Part shown: piece by piece, positions 60,942 to 64,000 of the stretch | Numbering within the stretch: position 1 is the first letter of the stretch | Layout of the letters: each line of letters starts with the position of its first letter | NCBI GenBank assembly: GCA_022577435.1 | Contig: JAKOON010000008.1 | Location: 15,983,001 to 16,047,000 of the forward strand | From: Embiotoca jacksoni | Lineage: Eukaryota; Chordata; Actinopteri; Embiotocidae | Reading direction: 5' to 3' | Length of the DNA stretch: 64,000 nucleotides | The notes under the pieces: generated by a model | Told to the model about the DNA's origin: nothing | Seen by the model: the letters and a program-made list of their open reading frames with translations, nothing else | The model's database searches: none | Made by a program: the position numbers and the translations under genes

Positions 60942-63900
60942 GTGAGTTTCCACCGATCCCATATGAATCAGGACTCTTTCCCTCTACATTAATGGAGAGG
61001 GAAATGAGATGGATTTTGCAATATAAAAATTCTCTGTCACAATTAGTGTAATTGACTGTAGACAGTTAGTTTTTTCTTTTGCTCAGTTCACCCATTTTAT
61101 TTTTTGTCACAGTTGGTTTCCTCTCTCATTGTGAGAGATTTGGTTTGGCACTTTTACTTTGTGCTTCATGCTTCCTGGTCATCTCAACTGAGAAATAAAA
61201 ATACTTTGATATAATAAAATAACTTGACAGTCAGCCGGTGTCCCTCTGCTTGTCCATTTAGACTGATCCTGGCTTATTACAGAGTTGCACTAACCTTTCA
61301 AAACACACAGACACACAATAGTATCATTGGCGCTCAACACATACACCATGTGGAGAAGTTTATGACATTTGATGTTGATTGGTATCGGAAAGTCAAGCAA
61401 CAGGTCAGTCAGCTGCCAATTTTGATAGCAGGATTAAAGTGGGTCACACCAGTGAGAGTCACTGCCAGAGGAGAACAGGGTGGGGCTGATAAGATTTGAA
61501 GATTCTCCAAGGACTCAGTGTCCCAGTCTGTCCTCTCGTTACAGAAAAGAATGGGGTACTTTTAGAGCATCGGAGGCGAGGGTGGAGTGGGAGGGGATTT
61601 GAGTAGAGCAGTAATCTCTCTATGTATCGGAGCCCAGTTTAAACAAACATCAGTGGGGGCAGTGACTGTGAGGGGAAGGAATGCACTTCCTGTGTGCGCG
61701 ACTCTGCCCTCTGTGATCTGTGGCTCAACTGTCACCGTTTGACTTATGATGCCACATTCACTCCCTATGTATGAGCGACCTCACTCTCTGCGTCCCTGGA
61801 GAAAATTTGTCTGAGCTGCTCATTATCAGAGGTGATAACATCAGCAAGTCATTGGGTGGGAATTTTGAAGTAACTCATGTTACAATATTATCCTATTTTG
61901 ACCAATAACAGCCAATTCTGTAATTTTGTGATCTTGTTCATCAATCAGTTATGATGTATCTCAGGATTTGTGCACCTGAAAAGCATAAACATACATTTAA
62001 AGTAGTGAAATCATTGTAATGTCTGCTTGCTGCATTATGAAATGCTTCGGGTTGTCGGGGAAAATCTTGCATAACAAAGTGCATTTGTTCATGTTTCCCA
62101 GAGAAACTTGTCCTCCAGCGACACCACAAAACTGAGTGAAATATCTCCAAACTATTAGATTAATTATTAGGACATGTGGTACATCCACTCCTGTGCCCAT
62201 CAGGATGGTTTGTAATAACCTCCTTCCCCTTATATGTACCACCAGCATCGGGTTAGACTTTTAGTTTCTCTATAAGATCAAATACCCACAAATTACATTC
62301 CCATTGATCTCATTGGTTACTTTGTGTTCAACGCTGATTACGGACTGTTAGCATGCTAACAAGTTGTTGGACATAGTAAACACTGTACCTTATAAAGGAA
62401 CGATACATAAAGTAAAATCTCAAAACACAAATCAAGTCACAGAACACTGAAATAACTACAATGAAAGGAAAATAACAAATATGACATCATTTTGTGGCTT
62501 AAACATGCAGTCAGTATCCCAAACTGATGCCTCTCACTGTGTGATCTCCTCAACCTATGTGTGTTGCATGTGTGTGGATTTAAAAGTGCAAACATGTGTG
62601 TATACATGCAGCACTTCTGTGTCTTGGTGTCCTTTGAAAAAACAGTGATCGGGCCTCGCTGCAGCATTAATGACTTCCATGAAAAAATAGCTTCTCCCAC
62701 TGGGACTCTGGTGCATAATCCATTCCCAAAATACCTCAGCTGCAGAGCATGATGTATGTTTCTTTCCCTGAAATGTATATCCAGCGCATGCAGGAACTGA
62801 GAAGAAAAGCCATTTTAGGAAATCGTTGCATTGACTCAACTCGTGTTGAGTCAGGGTTACACTGAAACCCTTGTAGCTTTTTCCAGAGACGTTGCTGCTT
62901 CTGCATGAAAGTCTGCACAGACAATTTCTTTTAAGTAATTGTTCGCCATCTGATGCCTGCAATAACAAGTTGGATGCCTAATCAGATAAATTCATCATCA
63001 TGCTGTAATTCCTTAACTCGATTGACCTGCAGATGCTGAATGAGTTTTGTCAGAGCTGTGAGGTTATGTAAACAGTCTCTATCAGTCCTCAGGCTAAAGA
63101 TGAGAGCGGTTAGTAGATTGTACGTGCATGTCCGGATGCAGTGAAATACTCAGACAGTGAAGGTGCTACTGGGTATTAAATGACTTTTCCTGATGTGGCT
63201 TCATTATTAAGAGAAGTGTTTTTAGTGATGCCTCCCTTTAAAAGAAAAAAAAACCTCATTCCTTCACGTGATGCATAAGTCCAAAGCATATCATTGAAAT
63301 GAAGCAACAACAAGTACATTTCTGTGCAAATGAAAACTGAATAAACCTATAATCCTTAATTTTTAGACACACAAGACAAAAATCTCCCCCACTACATTAG
63401 TAATAAACACAAGAGCAACTTCAGAATCTTCACTGCATTTTCACATTATTTTAATTAGATTCATCACCATCAAATAGTGTATGATTGCCATGATGCCTTG
63501 TTACTGTAAGTGGGTGTCACGTAAAGTAACGGAGGTAGTAAAGAACAGGAGGAAAGAATTTAATGAAATATGAGAAGTGTATGTCTGAGAGGAGAGAGTG
63601 AAAAGGGAGGAGACTGCGGAGGGAAACTAAACAATGGCTCAAAGCCACGGTGAATTAATCAAGCTCCCTTTTCTGTGGTTCAACAGGCTGCTTGTGTTTC
63701 TCTCGTCTCCCCTTGTGGTGAAACTACGTGATAAAAAGTACAAAATATAAAGTGTCTACTGTATGTTGAGTATGTGGTGTCCTGTTTTGTTTTTGTAATA
63801 ACACACTCTGAAAATTCAGTTGCTGGGATGTCGATCAGCAACACGTTTCGCCCCAAAACCTCGTCAGACAGGTAGAATTATTGCTGCTGCTGCTGCAGGC

Positions 63901-64000
63901 ATTCTCTAATCAACAAGTATGGTAGCATACTTATCTCACTTCACTTTCTCTAACACACTCTGCAGAGCTGGTACGAAGCCAAAACCAGTTTTAACAACTC
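60942..64000 (+). other. dennd2b intron, runs off the window
   Basis: Over 3 kb with no further DENN exon. A hammerhead-like core lies on the minus strand at 63845-63867. A short CTG run sits near 63883-63897. Otherwise it appears unique. Confidence 0.55.

Overview
This is vertebrate genomic DNA, almost certainly from a teleost fish. The genes are split into many short exons with GT-AG introns. The introns are compact compared with mammals, CA/GT microsatellites are frequent, and the intergenic DNA holds fish-type retroelement tails. Nothing bacterial or viral-genomic is present. All product names rest on reading the translated exons against remembered vertebrate protein families; no database search was run.

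Three protein-coding genes lie head-to-tail on the + strand: (1) scube2, complete, 23 coding exons from 1232 to 18886, about 1019 residues; (2) tmem9b, complete, 5 exons from 21123 to 24743, 187 residues; (3) dennd2b (also called st5), 13 coding exons from 42216 to 60941, about 905 residues. The window ends before the last part of its DENN module. As I recall it, human 11p15.4 carries SCUBE2, NRIP3, TMEM9B, ASCL3, C11orf16, AKIP1 and DENND2B. The window is therefore a shortened version of that block, and I see no NRIP3, ASCL3, C11orf16 or AKIP1 in it.

Layout: 1-1231 is the scube2 upstream region, with a candidate RFX X-box and a short upstream ORF. 1232-20160 is scube2 with its 3'UTR; its 4.5-kb intron 16 looks enhancer-like in part. 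20160-21122 is the intergenic gap and the TATA-less tmem9b promoter. 21123-26690 is tmem9b with a long 3'UTR. 26700-42190 has no recognised gene. It holds a few convincing splice-bounded orphan exons, a probable dennd2b first exon and promoter near 32.0-32.3 kb, a 180-bp tandem duplication, a candidate solo LTR and several microsatellites. 42216-64000 is dennd2b, which carries a (TCTCC)n microsatellite directly in front of one splice acceptor.

The three proteins are not known to form one pathway. SCUBE2 is a secreted EGF/CUB protein that helps release Hedgehog ligand. TMEM9B is an endosomal/lysosomal membrane glycoprotein. DENND2B is a Rab GEF. Their adjacency reflects old vertebrate synteny and is not an operon. 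Exon boundaries were set by reading donor and acceptor sites, keeping codon phase, and matching family sequence. Non-coding calls (promoters, enhancers, transposon remnants) are much less certain.
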